A DNA stretch of 64,000 nucleotides from Methanocorpusculum sp. UBA424 (GCA_002498375.1 DAHC01000005.1:87149-151148), one strand, 5' to 3'; counted from the first letter of the stretch, positions 34,149 to 43,570 are shown. Notes: generated from the letters alone by a model not told the origin. Numbers and translations: made by a program.

Positions 34149-35321
34149 ATGTTACAAATTGCACTGGCTGGAAAACCAAACTGCGGCAAATCAACGTTTT
34201 ATAAATCGCTGACTCTTGCAAATGTCGATATCGCCAATTATCCGTTCACGACCGTGAACCCGAACAAAGGGGTTGCCTATGTCCGGACGAAATGTCCGTG
34301 CAAAGAACTCGGGATCGAAGGATGTACTGAATGTATCGACGGAAACCGGTTCATTCCGGTCGAACTCATCGATGTTGCGGGCCTTGTCCCCGATGCGCAT
34401 TTAGGCCGCGGTCTTGGAAACCAATTCCTCGATACCCTTCGCGAGGCGGACGCGATCATCCAGGTCGTTGATGCATCCGGAAGCACGGACGCCGAAGGAA
34501 ATCCGGTCGATATCGGGACCAGAAACCCCATCGATGATGTCGAGTTTCTGCGCTACGAGTTTGCGATGTGGATGGCGGGAATCGTCGAGAAACACCGGGC
34601 CAGACTCGTCCGGCAGGCGCAGGGAAAAGAACAGGTCTTAATCGATCTCTTGGGCGAAGCTCTTGCCGGTCTTCGGATCAACGCGATCCAGATTCGAGAG
34701 GCGGTCGACGAATGCGGCATCAATCTGGCCAAGGCAACGCCGGAAGATATCGAAAAGATGTGCGAAGTTCTGCTTCGCGTCTCAAAACCGATGATCATTG
34801 CGGCAAACAAGGCCGATCTTGCGTCCGATGAAAACATCGAGGCCCTCAAAGTTCTCGGGGCCATACCGACGATCGCTGCCGGCGAACTTGCCCTGAAAAG
34901 CGCCGCACATGCAAAGATCCTGAAATATCTGCCGGGAGATTCCACCTTTGCTCCAATCGAGGGAGCAAAACTTTCCGCACCCCAGGTAAAAGCCCTGACG
35001 ATGATCGCCGAACACATGAAAAAGTTCGGGAGCACCGGCGTTCAGGAGATCTTAAACAAGATCGTCTTCGAGGAAATCGGCATGATCGTCGTCTATCCGG
35101 TAGAAGACGACAACAAATTCTGTAATGCGAAAGGGCAGGTCCTGCCGGATGCATTCCTTATGCCGATCGGATCGACCCCCAAAGACATGGCATTCCGCGT
35201 CCACACGGATATCGGGAACGGATTTTTGTATGCGGTCGATGCCCGCACGAAGATGCGGATCAAGGATACGACCGAACTGAAGTCCGGCGACATCATCAAG
35301 ATCGTCAGCACGGCAAAATAA
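34149..35321 (+). CDS. ychF: YchF/OLA1-type GTP/ATP-binding protein
   Basis: This 390-residue P-loop protein of the Obg family has GKPNCGKST at 8-16, a G3-like LIDVAGLVPDAHLGRGLGNQ, G4 AANKADLA, and a C-terminal TGS domain (VVYPVEDDNKFCN; LPDAFLMPIGSTPKDMAFRV). A cysteine cluster near 50 (KCPCKELGIEGCTECIDGN) is typical of archaeal members. YchF proteins hydrolyse nucleotide and bind ribosomes or the proteasome, with stress-linked roles. It stands alone, with its own promoter in the 34078-34148 gap (CTAATTATAGG). Confidence 0.93.
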   Translation: MLQIALAGKPNCGKSTFYKSLTLANVDIANYPFTTVNPNKGVAYVRTKCPCKELGIEGCTECIDGNRFIPVELIDVAGLVPDAHLGRGLGNQFLDTLREADAIIQVVDASGSTDAEGNPVDIGTRNPIDDVEFLRYEFAMWMAGIVEKHRARLVRQAQGKEQVLIDLLGEALAGLRINAIQIREAVDECGINLAKATPEDIEKMCEVLLRVSKPMIIAANKADLASDENIEALKVLGAIPTIAAGELALKSAAHAKILKYLPGDSTFAPIEGAKLSAPQVKALTMIAEHMKKFGSTGVQEILNKIVFEEIGMIVVYPVEDDNKFCNAKGQVLPDAFLMPIGSTPKDMAFRVHTDIGNGFLYAVDARTKMRIKDTTELKSGDIIKIVSTAK

Positions 35322-35374
35322 CCCCTTTTTTTGGCAAATCTATATATCGGATAACTCCCCAATGTAGAATACTT

Positions 35375-35692
35375 ATGGGAAGCGAAGTCTATCAGGCTCA
35401 GGTCCTTCGGGCGTTTTTTGATACGATCACCGGAACCGACAGGAATCTGACCCGTATCTATATGTGCGTGATTTCGCTTGCCAAGCTGAGAATGGAGTCT
35501 CCTGAAAGACTGAGGTTCCTCGTCGAGCAGATGCAGGTCAGCAAAACCAAACGCGAACTCTCTATCGATATTCTCGACTATATGGTCGAGGCGGCAAACT
35601 CCCTCGACACCTGGGCAGGTCAGTCCGCGTTCGGCATCACGACCCCAGAGAAAGCTGACGACTTCGGCGGCATATCCCTCGATTCACTCTGA
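35375..35692 (+). CDS. Hypothetical small soluble protein
   Basis: I do not recognise this 105-residue protein. It is helical (VYQAQVLRAFFDTITGTDRN, MESPERLRFLVEQMQVSKTK) with an acidic C-terminal tail, and has no membrane segment or metal motif. Codon use and base composition match the neighbours, so it looks like a resident gene. A TATA-like TCTATATATCGG lies about 35 bp before the start. Confidence 0.65.
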   Translation: MGSEVYQAQVLRAFFDTITGTDRNLTRIYMCVISLAKLRMESPERLRFLVEQMQVSKTKRELSIDILDYMVEAANSLDTWAGQSAFGITTPEKADDFGGISLDSL

Positions 35693-35815
35693 TCTATCCT
35701 GCATCCAGGCTGATTTTTACCGGATGAACGAGGATAAATACTATTTTTTCGAGCGGTCTTTTCGGCAGACAAACCATATGGGTTAATCATCCATTATAGA
35801 GAAACAATTTAACCC

Positions 35816-37264
35816 ATGAGTGTTTTTGAGGCAATCAGCGAAACCGTTTTATCCGGAATCGATTTCGTCAATACGTATGTATGGTATATTGCATTCGTAT
35901 TCCTGGTTGGTATCGGTCTTTACTTTACCATCAGATCAAGAGGCGTCCAGATCAACAATCTGGGCGAAGCATGCAGAGTAGCTTTTACCGGCATCCGCGC
36001 GCAGAAAGGCAAACAGACAATCTCTTCGTTCCAGGCCTTCTGCGTCAGTATGGGCGCGAGGATCGGCGTAGGAAATATCGTCGGTGTTGCCCTGGCAATC
36101 GTCATGGGAGGTCCCGGAGCCGTTTTCTGGATGTGGATCTTCGCTCTCATCGGCGCGGCAACCAGTTTCATTGAAACGACCGTCGGTCAGATCTACAAAG
36201 AAAAGAAATCAGACGGTCAGTTCCACGGCGGTCCGGCATTCTATATCAGAAACGGTCTCGGCAAACCAAAGTTCGCCGCTTTTATCGCTATTCTGATCAT
36301 CATCACCTATGGTATGATGTTCATCGGTGTCCAGGCAAACTCGGCGACCGGTGCATTAAACGCAGCATTCGGTACTGAACCGATCGTCTTTGCGGTCATC
36401 ACCACCATCCTTGCAGCGATCATCATCTTCGGCGGCATCACCCGCGTTGCAAAAGTCTCGACTTGGATGGTTCCGGTAATGGCAATTCTTTGGCTCCTGC
36501 TCTGTCTTGTGATCGTCCTCGTCAACTTCACCCAGGTCTCTCTGGTCATCCAGACGATCTTCTCCTACGCATTCGGTGTTCAGGCATTCGTCGGCGGAGG
36601 ACTCGGAGCAGCTATCATGTGGGGTCTGAAGCGTGGTGTCTTCTCCAACGAAGCCGGTATCGGTTCTATCCCGAACGTCTCCTCGTCTGCAGATGTTAAG
36701 CACCCCGTAAAGCAGGGACTTATGCAGTCTGTCGGTGTCCTGATCGACACGCTCGTTGTCTGTTCCGCGACCGCCTTTGTTGTCATCATCTACACAAACA
36801 ACTTCTACCCGGGATACGATATCCCGGTATCCCCAGTGGTTCTTGTCGGCGATGCACTGAGCTCCACCTTCCTTGGATCAGCAGCGCCGTTTATCCTTTC
36901 GGCCTTCCTGTTCGTCTTTGCATTCAGCAGTCTCATCAGCTACTACTCCATGAGTGAGACGAACGTCAAGTTCATCACCGAAAGAAAAGAGGCAATTATC
37001 GTTCTCCGTTTTGTGATCGTGGCGATGGTTTTTATCGCATCCATGATGGAACTGATCCTTGCCTGGGCTCTTGCAGATATCTTCCAGGCATTAATGGGTA
37101 TCTTCAACATGGGAGTCCTGTTCTTCCTCAGCAAGCATGCCTTAACTGCGTTCAAAGACTACCTTGACCAGAAAGCTGACGGCGTCGAAGAACCTGTCTT
37201 CAACGCCTCAGTTCTCAGTGACAAGACAGGTGTCACCTGCTGGTCTGAAGAACAGAAGAAATAA
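35816..37264 (+). CDS. Alanine/glycine:cation symporter (AgcS family)
   Basis: The 482-residue integral membrane protein has about ten TM segments. AgcS signatures include SSFQAFCVSMGARIGVGNIV, FWMWIFALIGAATSFIETTV, FHGGPAFYIRNGLG and AIMWGLKRGVFSNEAGIGS. Family members carry alanine or glycine into the cell with sodium (or protons). It has its own promoter region and a T-rich stretch (37275-37310) after the stop. The exact amino acid cannot be told from sequence. Confidence 0.93.
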   Translation: MSVFEAISETVLSGIDFVNTYVWYIAFVFLVGIGLYFTIRSRGVQINNLGEACRVAFTGIRAQKGKQTISSFQAFCVSMGARIGVGNIVGVALAIVMGGPGAVFWMWIFALIGAATSFIETTVGQIYKEKKSDGQFHGGPAFYIRNGLGKPKFAAFIAILIIITYGMMFIGVQANSATGALNAAFGTEPIVFAVITTILAAIIIFGGITRVAKVSTWMVPVMAILWLLLCLVIVLVNFTQVSLVIQTIFSYAFGVQAFVGGGLGAAIMWGLKRGVFSNEAGIGSIPNVSSSADVKHPVKQGLMQSVGVLIDTLVVCSATAFVVIIYTNNFYPGYDIPVSPVVLVGDALSSTFLGSAAPFILSAFLFVFAFSSLISYYSMSETNVKFITERKEAIIVLRFVIVAMVFIASMMELILAWALADIFQALMGIFNMGVLFFLSKHALTAFKDYLDQKADGVEEPVFNASVLSDKTGVTCWSEEQKK

Positions 37265-37365
37265 TCCTTCGGGAAATTTCTTTTACTTTTTTCATCCGCT
37301 TTTTTCCGACCTCTTTGACCAAAACCCTTGGGTCTTTTTCTCTTAGTAGATCCAATACTATACCA

Positions 37366-38208
37366 ATGGATTGTGTCCTTCTTGCAAGCGGCAGTAAAGG
37401 AAACTGCATCTATATCGGCAATGAATCTGATTCGATCGTAATTGACGCCGGCCTTGGATATCTGATGCGCACACTGCAGAGCATGCGCCTGAATACCGAA
37501 AATCTCCGCGGGCTTTGTGTAACTCATGAACACTCGGATCATGTCAGATCCGCAAAGGCTTTTGTAAAAGCTGCGTGTGTTCCGGTTTTTGGATCAGGCG
37601 GGACACTCAATGCCCTTGAGCGGGAAAATATCATTTCGGCCTCTGCAAAGCGGATCATCTGTCATGAACACATCCCCGTCCAGGCAGGCGGTCTGAAGAT
37701 CACCTCGTTTCGGGCATATCACGACGCGGCCGAGCCGACCGGATTTGTCATCGACGACGGCGATGCCCGGATCGGCATATGTCTTGACACCCACGAAGTA
37801 TCAGACACCATGAAAACGATCCTTTCCGCCTGTGATGCCGTCGTGCTGGAGAGTAACTACTGCTCAGAAGCAATGAAATCGGACCGGTTCCCCGAATGCG
37901 AATTGTGCCGGTCATGCGGGGCGAACTGTCAGGGAAACAACTGTGTTCTCCGTGTGTATCCGCGATATCTCAAGGATCGGATTCAAAATGACGGCCACCT
38001 CTCAAACGAGGCTTCCTCGGAATGCATCGCCGAGCTCTCGAAGGATGTCGGGATCATCGCTCTTGCGCATCTTTCGGAAAATTACAACCGCCCAAACATC
38101 GCCCGCGAAATGGCTTTGGCCGCGGCAGGCGAAAGCGGAACGGAAATCTACGTCAGCGATCAGCTTGCCGAGTACCGGGAACGCCGCCTTGTCCGGTTTG
38201 AGGTGTGA
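37366..38208 (+). CDS. MBL-fold metallo-hydrolase (WalJ/YycJ-like)
   Basis: From ATG 37366 the protein is 280 residues, with LLASGSKGNCIYIGNESDSI, a HxHxDH motif (THEHSDHV at 53-60), LDTHEV and HLSENYNRP. This matches the YycJ/WalJ subgroup of beta-lactamase-fold hydrolases, some of which are DNA exonucleases. A cysteine-rich insert (CELCRSCGANCQGNNC, around 185-200) is an added possible zinc site. It ends 5 bp before DNA ligase, so a DNA-repair role is a reasonable inference. Confidence 0.85.
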   Translation: MDCVLLASGSKGNCIYIGNESDSIVIDAGLGYLMRTLQSMRLNTENLRGLCVTHEHSDHVRSAKAFVKAACVPVFGSGGTLNALERENIISASAKRIICHEHIPVQAGGLKITSFRAYHDAAEPTGFVIDDGDARIGICLDTHEVSDTMKTILSACDAVVLESNYCSEAMKSDRFPECELCRSCGANCQGNNCVLRVYPRYLKDRIQNDGHLSNEASSECIAELSKDVGIIALAHLSENYNRPNIAREMALAAAGESGTEIYVSDQLAEYRERRLVRFEV

Positions 38209-38213
38209 AAAAT

Positions 38214-39854
38214 ATGCAGTTTGTCGAGTTTGCAGCTATCTGTAATACCATAGAGGAGACCTCCTCGCGTCTTGCGACCGCTGATATTCTTGCCGAAAAG
38301 TTTCCTCTCCTCACCGAAGAGGAGCTGCCCGTCTTCGTCAGATTCATGCGGGGAAAACTCTTTCCCGACTGGTCGTCCGAAAAACTCGGGTTCGGTCCGA
38401 ATCTTTTGTATGACGCTCTCGCGTATGTTATCGGTAAAAAGCGGAGTTACGTGGTCTCGGCAATCAACAATGCGGGCGACATCGGCAAAGTCGTCGAGAG
38501 CCTTCTTGAAAAACGCGAACAGACGATGTTCTTCTCGGAAGAACTGGATCTTCTGGATGTGAACGGGCGTTTTCTGCAGATGGCAAAATCCTCAGGAAGA
38601 CGATCCCAGCAGGAAAGGCTCAGGTCCGCCCAGTATCTTCTTTCGAACGCAACGCCGCTTGAGGGGAGATACCTTGCCCGGCTCATGCTTGAGGAGATGC
38701 GGATCGGGGTCGGGGAAGGCGTTGTTAAGGACGCGGTTTCAAAAGCGTTCGGCGTTCCTTCAGACGTGATCGAGCATGCCCATCAGGCGCTCAACGATCT
38801 GGGCGAGGTGGCTTTCCTCGCAAAAACTGATCCGGGAAGACTCACCGAGGTCCATATCACCGCGTTTCGGCCGGTAAAAATGATGCTCGCCCAGCAGGGC
38901 TCCATCACCTCGATGGTCGAAACGCACGGAAAACTCGCTGCGGAAAATAAATACGACGGCAGCAGATTCCAGTTCCATAAATCGGGAGGGAAGTGTGCGA
39001 TCTACTCCAGGCGTCTGGAAGAGATGACGGCATCTCTTCCCGATGTCGTCGGGATGCTGGACAAAGCGACAGACCATGACGTCATCATCGACGGCGAAGT
39101 GATCGCGATCATGAACGGAAAACCCATGCCTTTCCAGACGATCCTTCGACGGATCCGCAGGAAGCACGATATCGGGGACGCTACGGAAGCGATCACCCTT
39201 CTTCCCTGGGTGTTCGATATCCTCTCGGCGGACGGAGAGACCCTGATCGATCTGCCGTTTAGGGAGCGGCGCAGGATTCTGGAATCCGTCATGAACGCCT
39301 ATGTTGCGCCGCAAATCGTCAGCGATTCAGCAGAAGAGATCGAAGCGTATTATCACGCCTCGCTCGACAGCGGGAACGAAGGGATCATGCTCAAAGTTCT
39401 CGATTCGCCGTATCTGCCGGGAAACCGGGGAAAGCTCTGGATCAAGATCAAGCCGGAGGTCGATACGATCGATCTGGTAGTTACGGGTGCAGAATGGGGA
39501 GAAGGAAAACGTGCGAAGATGTTCGGCTCGTTCCTTCTTGCCTGTCAGGATGAGAACGGCGACCTTCTGGAGATCTCCCGGGTGGCGACCGGCATCGACG
39601 ATTCAATGCTTTCGACCCTGTATGATCTCTTCAAAGACAAGATCATTGCCGAAAAGGGAAAGACCGTGACCTTCGAACCGGATGTGGTCTTCGAGGTAGG
39701 GTATGCCGAACTGCAGAAAAGCACGAATTACGAGGCCGGATATGCTCTCCGGTTCCCGCGTTTCGTGCGGCTGCGGGATGATAAGGATGTCTCGGAGATC
39801 GAGACGCTGGATAGCCTGACCCGCCGATATTCTCTGCAGAATAAGGAAGAGTAA
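38214..39854 (+). CDS. lig: ATP-dependent DNA ligase
   Basis: The 546-residue enzyme has the archaeal ligase I layout: a helical DNA-binding domain (1-215), an adenylation domain with catalytic Lys246 in KYDGSR, FDILSADGETL, EGIMLKVLDSPYLPGNRGK and WIKIKPEVDTIDLVVTGAEW, and an OB fold. It seals nicks during replication and repair. GTG 38205 is in frame, but ATG 38214 starts where similarity begins. It follows the MBL hydrolase directly and is probably co-transcribed. Confidence 0.95.
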   Translation: MQFVEFAAICNTIEETSSRLATADILAEKFPLLTEEELPVFVRFMRGKLFPDWSSEKLGFGPNLLYDALAYVIGKKRSYVVSAINNAGDIGKVVESLLEKREQTMFFSEELDLLDVNGRFLQMAKSSGRRSQQERLRSAQYLLSNATPLEGRYLARLMLEEMRIGVGEGVVKDAVSKAFGVPSDVIEHAHQALNDLGEVAFLAKTDPGRLTEVHITAFRPVKMMLAQQGSITSMVETHGKLAAENKYDGSRFQFHKSGGKCAIYSRRLEEMTASLPDVVGMLDKATDHDVIIDGEVIAIMNGKPMPFQTILRRIRRKHDIGDATEAITLLPWVFDILSADGETLIDLPFRERRRILESVMNAYVAPQIVSDSAEEIEAYYHASLDSGNEGIMLKVLDSPYLPGNRGKLWIKIKPEVDTIDLVVTGAEWGEGKRAKMFGSFLLACQDENGDLLEISRVATGIDDSMLSTLYDLFKDKIIAEKGKTVTFEPDVVFEVGYAELQKSTNYEAGYALRFPRFVRLRDDKDVSEIETLDSLTRRYSLQNKEE

Positions 39855-39899
39855 GGCCGCTGCCGCTCCCGGAGTATTTTTCCCTTGGGAGATAATAGT

Positions 39900-40706
39900 A
39901 TGAATATGAAAATCCTGGTGCTGCTGGCGATGACATCTCTCATTCTGCTGTCCTGTTTTTCGGCAGGATGTGTTGATCAGACGGCTTCCCAGACGGATGT
40001 TCTGGCAGATGTGATCTCATCGCTGAATAAAACGTTGACCGATACGCGCGCCGAAGCAGACAAGGCGGCAGATGCCTATGCCGCCGGCCCAACGCCTGAA
40101 AACGGCAGGCAGGCTCTGGCAACGCTCTATCAGAGAACAACACTGACCCATGATCTGCTGATCGCCGATGAAAACGGGATCGTGCGTGCGGTCTATCCGG
40201 ATAATATCCAAAGTGCCCTCGACGAAGATCTGAGCCGCTATCCGCCGAACAAAGAGATCTTTGCCGGGACGGATGTGTATGTCTCCGAATATATGGTTCT
40301 GGAAAACGGTCTGAAAGCCTATCTCCTTTCGGTCCCGATCAGGAGCCCGAATGGGTATGCGGGATATATCAGCCTGAGTTTCGATCCGTACCGGTTCTTC
40401 GGTGCAGAAGAGCAGAAGGTCCTTGAAAAGGGGTACAATCTCTGGGTCATGCAGACGGATGGGATCCAGGTGTTTGATGCGGACGTTTCGGAAGCGGGCG
40501 TCGATCTTCTGAACGATCCGGCGTATCAGTCCGTTCGGGAGATGACACATCTCGTCGCGGCAAATCCTTCGGGTGAGACGAAATATGTCTATACGGCTGA
40601 CATAGGCACCGACCGGGTCGAAAAAACAGCAGTCTGGGATACCTTCACCTTCGGCGGGCGGGAGTGGCGGGTCGTTCTGACGAAGTCGGCGGAAATAAAC
40701 GGGTGA
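39900..40706 (+). CDS. Putative lipoprotein with a Cache-like sensor fold
   Basis: The 268-residue protein starts with a signal and lipobox FSAGC (Cys24). A helical stretch (DVISSLNKTLTDTRAEADKA) leads to a region that reads like a dCache/PDC extracytoplasmic sensor: LLIADENGIVRAVYPDNIQS, YLLSVPIRSPNGYAGYISLS and YNLWVMQTDGIQVFDADVSE. It has no kinase or chemotaxis domain, so it would be a stand-alone surface binding protein. The ligand is unknown. Confidence 0.75.
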   Translation: MNMKILVLLAMTSLILLSCFSAGCVDQTASQTDVLADVISSLNKTLTDTRAEADKAADAYAAGPTPENGRQALATLYQRTTLTHDLLIADENGIVRAVYPDNIQSALDEDLSRYPPNKEIFAGTDVYVSEYMVLENGLKAYLLSVPIRSPNGYAGYISLSFDPYRFFGAEEQKVLEKGYNLWVMQTDGIQVFDADVSEAGVDLLNDPAYQSVREMTHLVAANPSGETKYVYTADIGTDRVEKTAVWDTFTFGGREWRVVLTKSAEING

Positions 40707-40743
40707 CGGCATTACGGAACAAAGTATGGAGAAAAAAATCAGA

Positions 40744-40816
40744 TACCCCTGGGCGGACTCGAACCACCGTCTCCGGCTCCAAAGGCCGGAATGATTGACC
40801 ACTACACTACAGGAGT
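40744..40816 (-). tRNA. tRNA-Gln (TTG)
   Basis: On the minus strand the acceptor ACTCCTG pairs with CAGGGGT. The anticodon arm is CCGGC-CTTTGGA-GCCGG (TTG), and the T arm is GGTGG-TTCGAGT-CCGCC. Length is 73 nt with discriminator A and no encoded CCA. The D stem has a mismatch and a wobble pair, as is common in archaeal tRNA-Gln. Confidence 0.95.
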
Positions 40817-41036
40817 TGACTAAATACAAGATGAACGCACTCCCATTCAGCGTCCAATGAGAAGTTTTTAGCGGAAAACTTCCAACAAGGTGTTGGCACG
40901 ATTGGGAAAGGAACTATCTTCTCCAGACATGTCGGTCTGGAAAGTATTTGTAGATTTCCGAAGTTTCCACGGTAGGTTGGTTGAAGATCGGGGTTTCAAC
41001 ATCATCCAATCATTAGATGGGGTGCGGGAGGGCGAC

Positions 41037-41150
41037 TCCGGCGCGGAGCCCGACGCGGTGGATATATCTTATTTTTCATGCCCCCTAGGCATAATGTTAA
41101 CTTGAGCCTTTGAAATAGGATATTTTCACCGCGTCGGGCTCCGCGCCGGA
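41037..41150. repeat. Inverted repeat with perfect 24-bp arms
   Basis: Bases 41037-41060 are the exact reverse complement of 41127-41150 (core GGCGCGGAGCCCGACGCGG). The 66-bp loop holds its own small dyad ATGCCCCCTAGGCAT. Such long, GC-rich perfect arms could form a strong stem in RNA or mark the ends of a small mobile unit. A hairpin-word repeat follows immediately. No coding function is supported for the 71-codon frame that crosses it. Confidence 0.75.
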
Positions 41151-41225
41151 TCGCAAATCAAAGATTTGCTCAGCTGAGGCCGTCCGCTTTCAGCGTCCAC
41201 CCCGCAGTCACTTTCCCGCACCCCC
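41150..41225. repeat. Hairpin-word repeat, single copy
   Basis: GCAAATCAAAGATTTGC (41152) is followed by TCAGCTGAGGCCGTCCGCTT and then CAGCGTCCACCCCGCAGTC. The order and wording match the 23-kb repeat field, read in the second-half orientation. The rest of 40817-41301 has no gene that I can support. Confidence 0.75.
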
Positions 41226-41301
41226 TTAATCAGAAAAAAGGAGAGAGATGCGGGAGAAGTATATTTGCCAACTGCCAAATTCAGGTTTGATTACCTTTCC
41301 C

Positions 41302-42231
41302 TTATTCGAACAGGCTCATCTGTCTGTCGCGGCGTTTTTCTTCAAACGTGTTCAGATATGCGAATATCTGTTTATTATCATGGACGATGCCGTTTTGTTC
41401 ACATGTTTCATGAAATAATCTCATGAGTTCCGGCCCGTTTGGACTGTCTATTCCGTAACTGTCTCCATACTTCTGCACATACGTCTCTTTCAGGGACGGA
41501 AACAGCAAATCCAGCTGCTGGTAAAAGTATTCACGGTTTCCCTCGCGAAGCGTCAGTCCCATGCCGAAGCAGAGAACGCCGTAGACTTTTGCTTCTATGC
41601 AGTAATCCAAAATTCCTTCGATGTTTTCTTTCGTATCATTGATAAACGGCAGGATCGGACAAAGCCATACGACCGTGGGAATTCCGGCATCACGCAGCTG
41701 CTTCAATACTTCAAAGCGTTCCCTTGTTGTGCTTACGTTCGGCTCGATTTTCCTGCAGAGATCCTCATCGAAGGTGGTCAGCGTCATCTGGACAACGCAT
41801 TTCGTTTTGTCGTGTATTTTTTTCAGCAGGTCAAGATCCCGTAACACGCGGCTCGATTTTGTTATAAGCGTACATCCAAAGCTGTATTGATCTATCAAAG
41901 ACAAGGCTTTTCTCGTATGTTCAAGCTCCAGTTCAAGCGGAATATAGGGGTCCGTCATGGATCCGGTGCCTATCATGCATTTTTTCCGTTTGCGTCGAAG
42001 GGTTTCGTTTAATAATTCGATGGCGTTTTCCTTGACTTCGATGTCTTCAAACGCGTGGTCGATATGATAGCACCTGCTTCTCGAATCACAATAAATGCAT
42101 CCGTGGGAACACCCGCGGTAGAGGTTCATCCCGTTATTTGCCGATAAGATCCCTTTGGATTTTACATAGTGCATGGCATTTTCCCAATTCAGGCAGCCGT
42201 TTTGTGCGGCATACTTTTCGATATCACTCAT
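41302..42231 (-). CDS. SPL-family radical SAM protein
   Basis: This 309-residue protein has the radical SAM cluster Cys41-X3-Cys45-X2-Cys48 in YRGCSHGCIYCDSR, followed by GTGSMTDPYIPLE and VVWLCPILPFINDTKENIEG. This is the spore photoproduct lyase-like family (COG1533), common in archaea and bacteria without spores. The true reaction is unknown; DNA-lesion repair is often suggested. The gene stands alone between the tRNA-Gln/repeat region and tRNA-Leu. Confidence 0.85.
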   Translation of the reverse strand: MSDIEKYAAQNGCLNWENAMHYVKSKGILSANNGMNLYRGCSHGCIYCDSRSRCYHIDHAFEDIEVKENAIELLNETLRRKRKKCMIGTGSMTDPYIPLELELEHTRKALSLIDQYSFGCTLITKSSRVLRDLDLLKKIHDKTKCVVQMTLTTFDEDLCRKIEPNVSTTRERFEVLKQLRDAGIPTVVWLCPILPFINDTKENIEGILDYCIEAKVYGVLCFGMGLTLREGNREYFYQQLDLLFPSLKETYVQKYGDSYGIDSPNGPELMRLFHETCEQNGIVHDNKQIFAYLNTFEEKRRDRQMSLFE

Positions 42232-42369
42232 TTGATTTTATGGGAGTCTGAATGGTTGAATCTTTCTTTCGCTTTTGGCTGCGGCAGATACGTCAGGCGA
42301 GTCGGACACGCTCCTGCTGATGTATTTCCGCTCTCTTTTTTATGTAAGAACATCAATGTAATAGGGTAG

Positions 42370-42453
42370 GCGAGGGTAGCCAAGCCAGGCCAACGGCGCC
42401 AGACTTAAGATCTGGTCTTCAGTAGTTCATGGGTTCGAATCCCTTCCCTCGCA
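42370..42453 (+). tRNA. tRNA-Leu (TAA)
   Basis: GCGAGGG pairs with CCCTCGC in the acceptor. The anticodon arm CCAGA-CTTAAGA-TCTGG gives TAA. The long variable arm typical of Leu (TCTTCAGTAGTTC region) is present. Length is 84 nt with discriminator A. The next gene starts only 5 bp after the tRNA. Confidence 0.95.
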
Positions 42454-42458
42454 TTTTT

Positions 42459-43385
42459 ATGAAACCGATTCGTTTACGTGATTTTGTTATGACCGAAGAC
42501 GGCTGTCTTTACGCCGTCTCCGGGTATGAAAATGATTCCCGCGCCGAATGCGTCCTGCGCTATGTCCCAACACAAGACGGGGACCGAACGGCGCCGTCAG
42601 GAATCAGATACAAGAAATACGATTTTGCCGACGCATTCGCCTGGGTCAAGGAACACAAACCCGAATACCTCGATCTGGTCCACCGTGTCCCGCTCAATGA
42701 CATCGTCCGTGTGTTAAAGCCCGAAGAAGAAGCGGCAAACATCGCGGCGCGAAACCCCAGAGTCGCCCGGCTCTTTTCCCACTTCGATCTGCCGCCGATG
42801 AGCTTTGGATGCACGGGATCCCTTCTTGCAGGTCTGGAAAATTCTGCGTCCGACATCGACATGGTCGTATACGGCTCGGCATGGTTTTTGGCCCGCGAGC
42901 AGCTGATGGCCGCGGTGAAGGCGGGAAAGATCCCGGAGATGAGCGAGGAGATGTGGCAGAAGGTGTATCGAAAACGCGTCCCCGACATCAGTTTCGACGA
43001 CTTCGTTCTGCACGAGAGCCGAAAGTTCAACCGCGGCGAGTTCGAAGGGACCTACTTTGATCTGCTCTACTCGAGAGGATACGACAACATCAGATCCGTC
43101 CCGCCGATCACGCTTGGCGAGAAGACCGGAACGATGACGATCGAAGCGAAGGTCACCGATGCAAGCCTTGCATTCGATTCGCCGGGAATCTACAAAGTCG
43201 ACCACGAAGAGATCGATATGGTCCTCTCGTTTACGCATACTTACTGCGGGCAGTGTTTCACCGGCGAGACGCTGGAAGCAAAAGGCGTCGTCGAAGAGCA
43301 CGGGGATCAGACCTGGCTGATCGTCGGAACGACCCGCGAAGCCCACGGCGAGTACATCGTCTCGAGAACCCTGCTCGACCGGTAA
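42459..43385 (+). CDS. Predicted nucleotidyltransferase (COG1665 type)
   Basis: From ATG 42459 the protein is 308 residues. The nucleotidyltransferase motif GSLLAGLENSASDIDMVVYG (GS...DxD) lies near 120-140, consistent with a polymerase-beta-type fold. A C-terminal domain with FTHTYCGQCFTGETLEAKGV resembles a small OB-like or nucleic-acid-binding module. It matches archaeal COG1665 proteins of unknown role. It starts 5 bp after tRNA-Leu and must share its transcript or promoter, which hints at a tRNA-linked function (inference). Confidence 0.8.
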   Translation: MKPIRLRDFVMTEDGCLYAVSGYENDSRAECVLRYVPTQDGDRTAPSGIRYKKYDFADAFAWVKEHKPEYLDLVHRVPLNDIVRVLKPEEEAANIAARNPRVARLFSHFDLPPMSFGCTGSLLAGLENSASDIDMVVYGSAWFLAREQLMAAVKAGKIPEMSEEMWQKVYRKRVPDISFDDFVLHESRKFNRGEFEGTYFDLLYSRGYDNIRSVPPITLGEKTGTMTIEAKVTDASLAFDSPGIYKVDHEEIDMVLSFTHTYCGQCFTGETLEAKGVVEEHGDQTWLIVGTTREAHGEYIVSRTLLDR

Positions 43386-43450
43386 TATTCCACCTGAAAA
43401 ATCCCTTTCCTTCTTTTTTCCATTGCTTTCAGATCCCTATCTCGATCATC

Positions 43451-43570
43451 GTGGGAATTATCAGCGGTCTTATCGCGACGTATATCGCCCGCATAAAACC
43501 GGAGATCTTGAAGGGGCTTGGAATCATCTCCGACGAAGAGATCAAAAAAGTTCTGAGTGAACAGGCATGA
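43451..43570 (+). CDS. Possible small membrane protein
   Basis: The frame gives about 39 residues from a GTG: one hydrophobic segment (GIISGLIATYIARI) and an amphipathic tail (LKGLGIISDEEIKKVLSEQA). The clean hydrophobic-then-charged pattern suggests a genuine tail-anchored miniprotein. The hydrophobic part extends several codons upstream (PISIIV), so the start may be non-standard. Evidence is limited to this pattern. Confidence 0.35.
   Translation: MGIISGLIATYIARIKPEILKGLGIISDEEIKKVLSEQA

Noticed and set aside
40890..41105. 71-codon frame downstream of tRNA-Gln
   Set aside because: It crosses the left arm of the 24-bp inverted repeat and shows no domain or ribosome-binding context.
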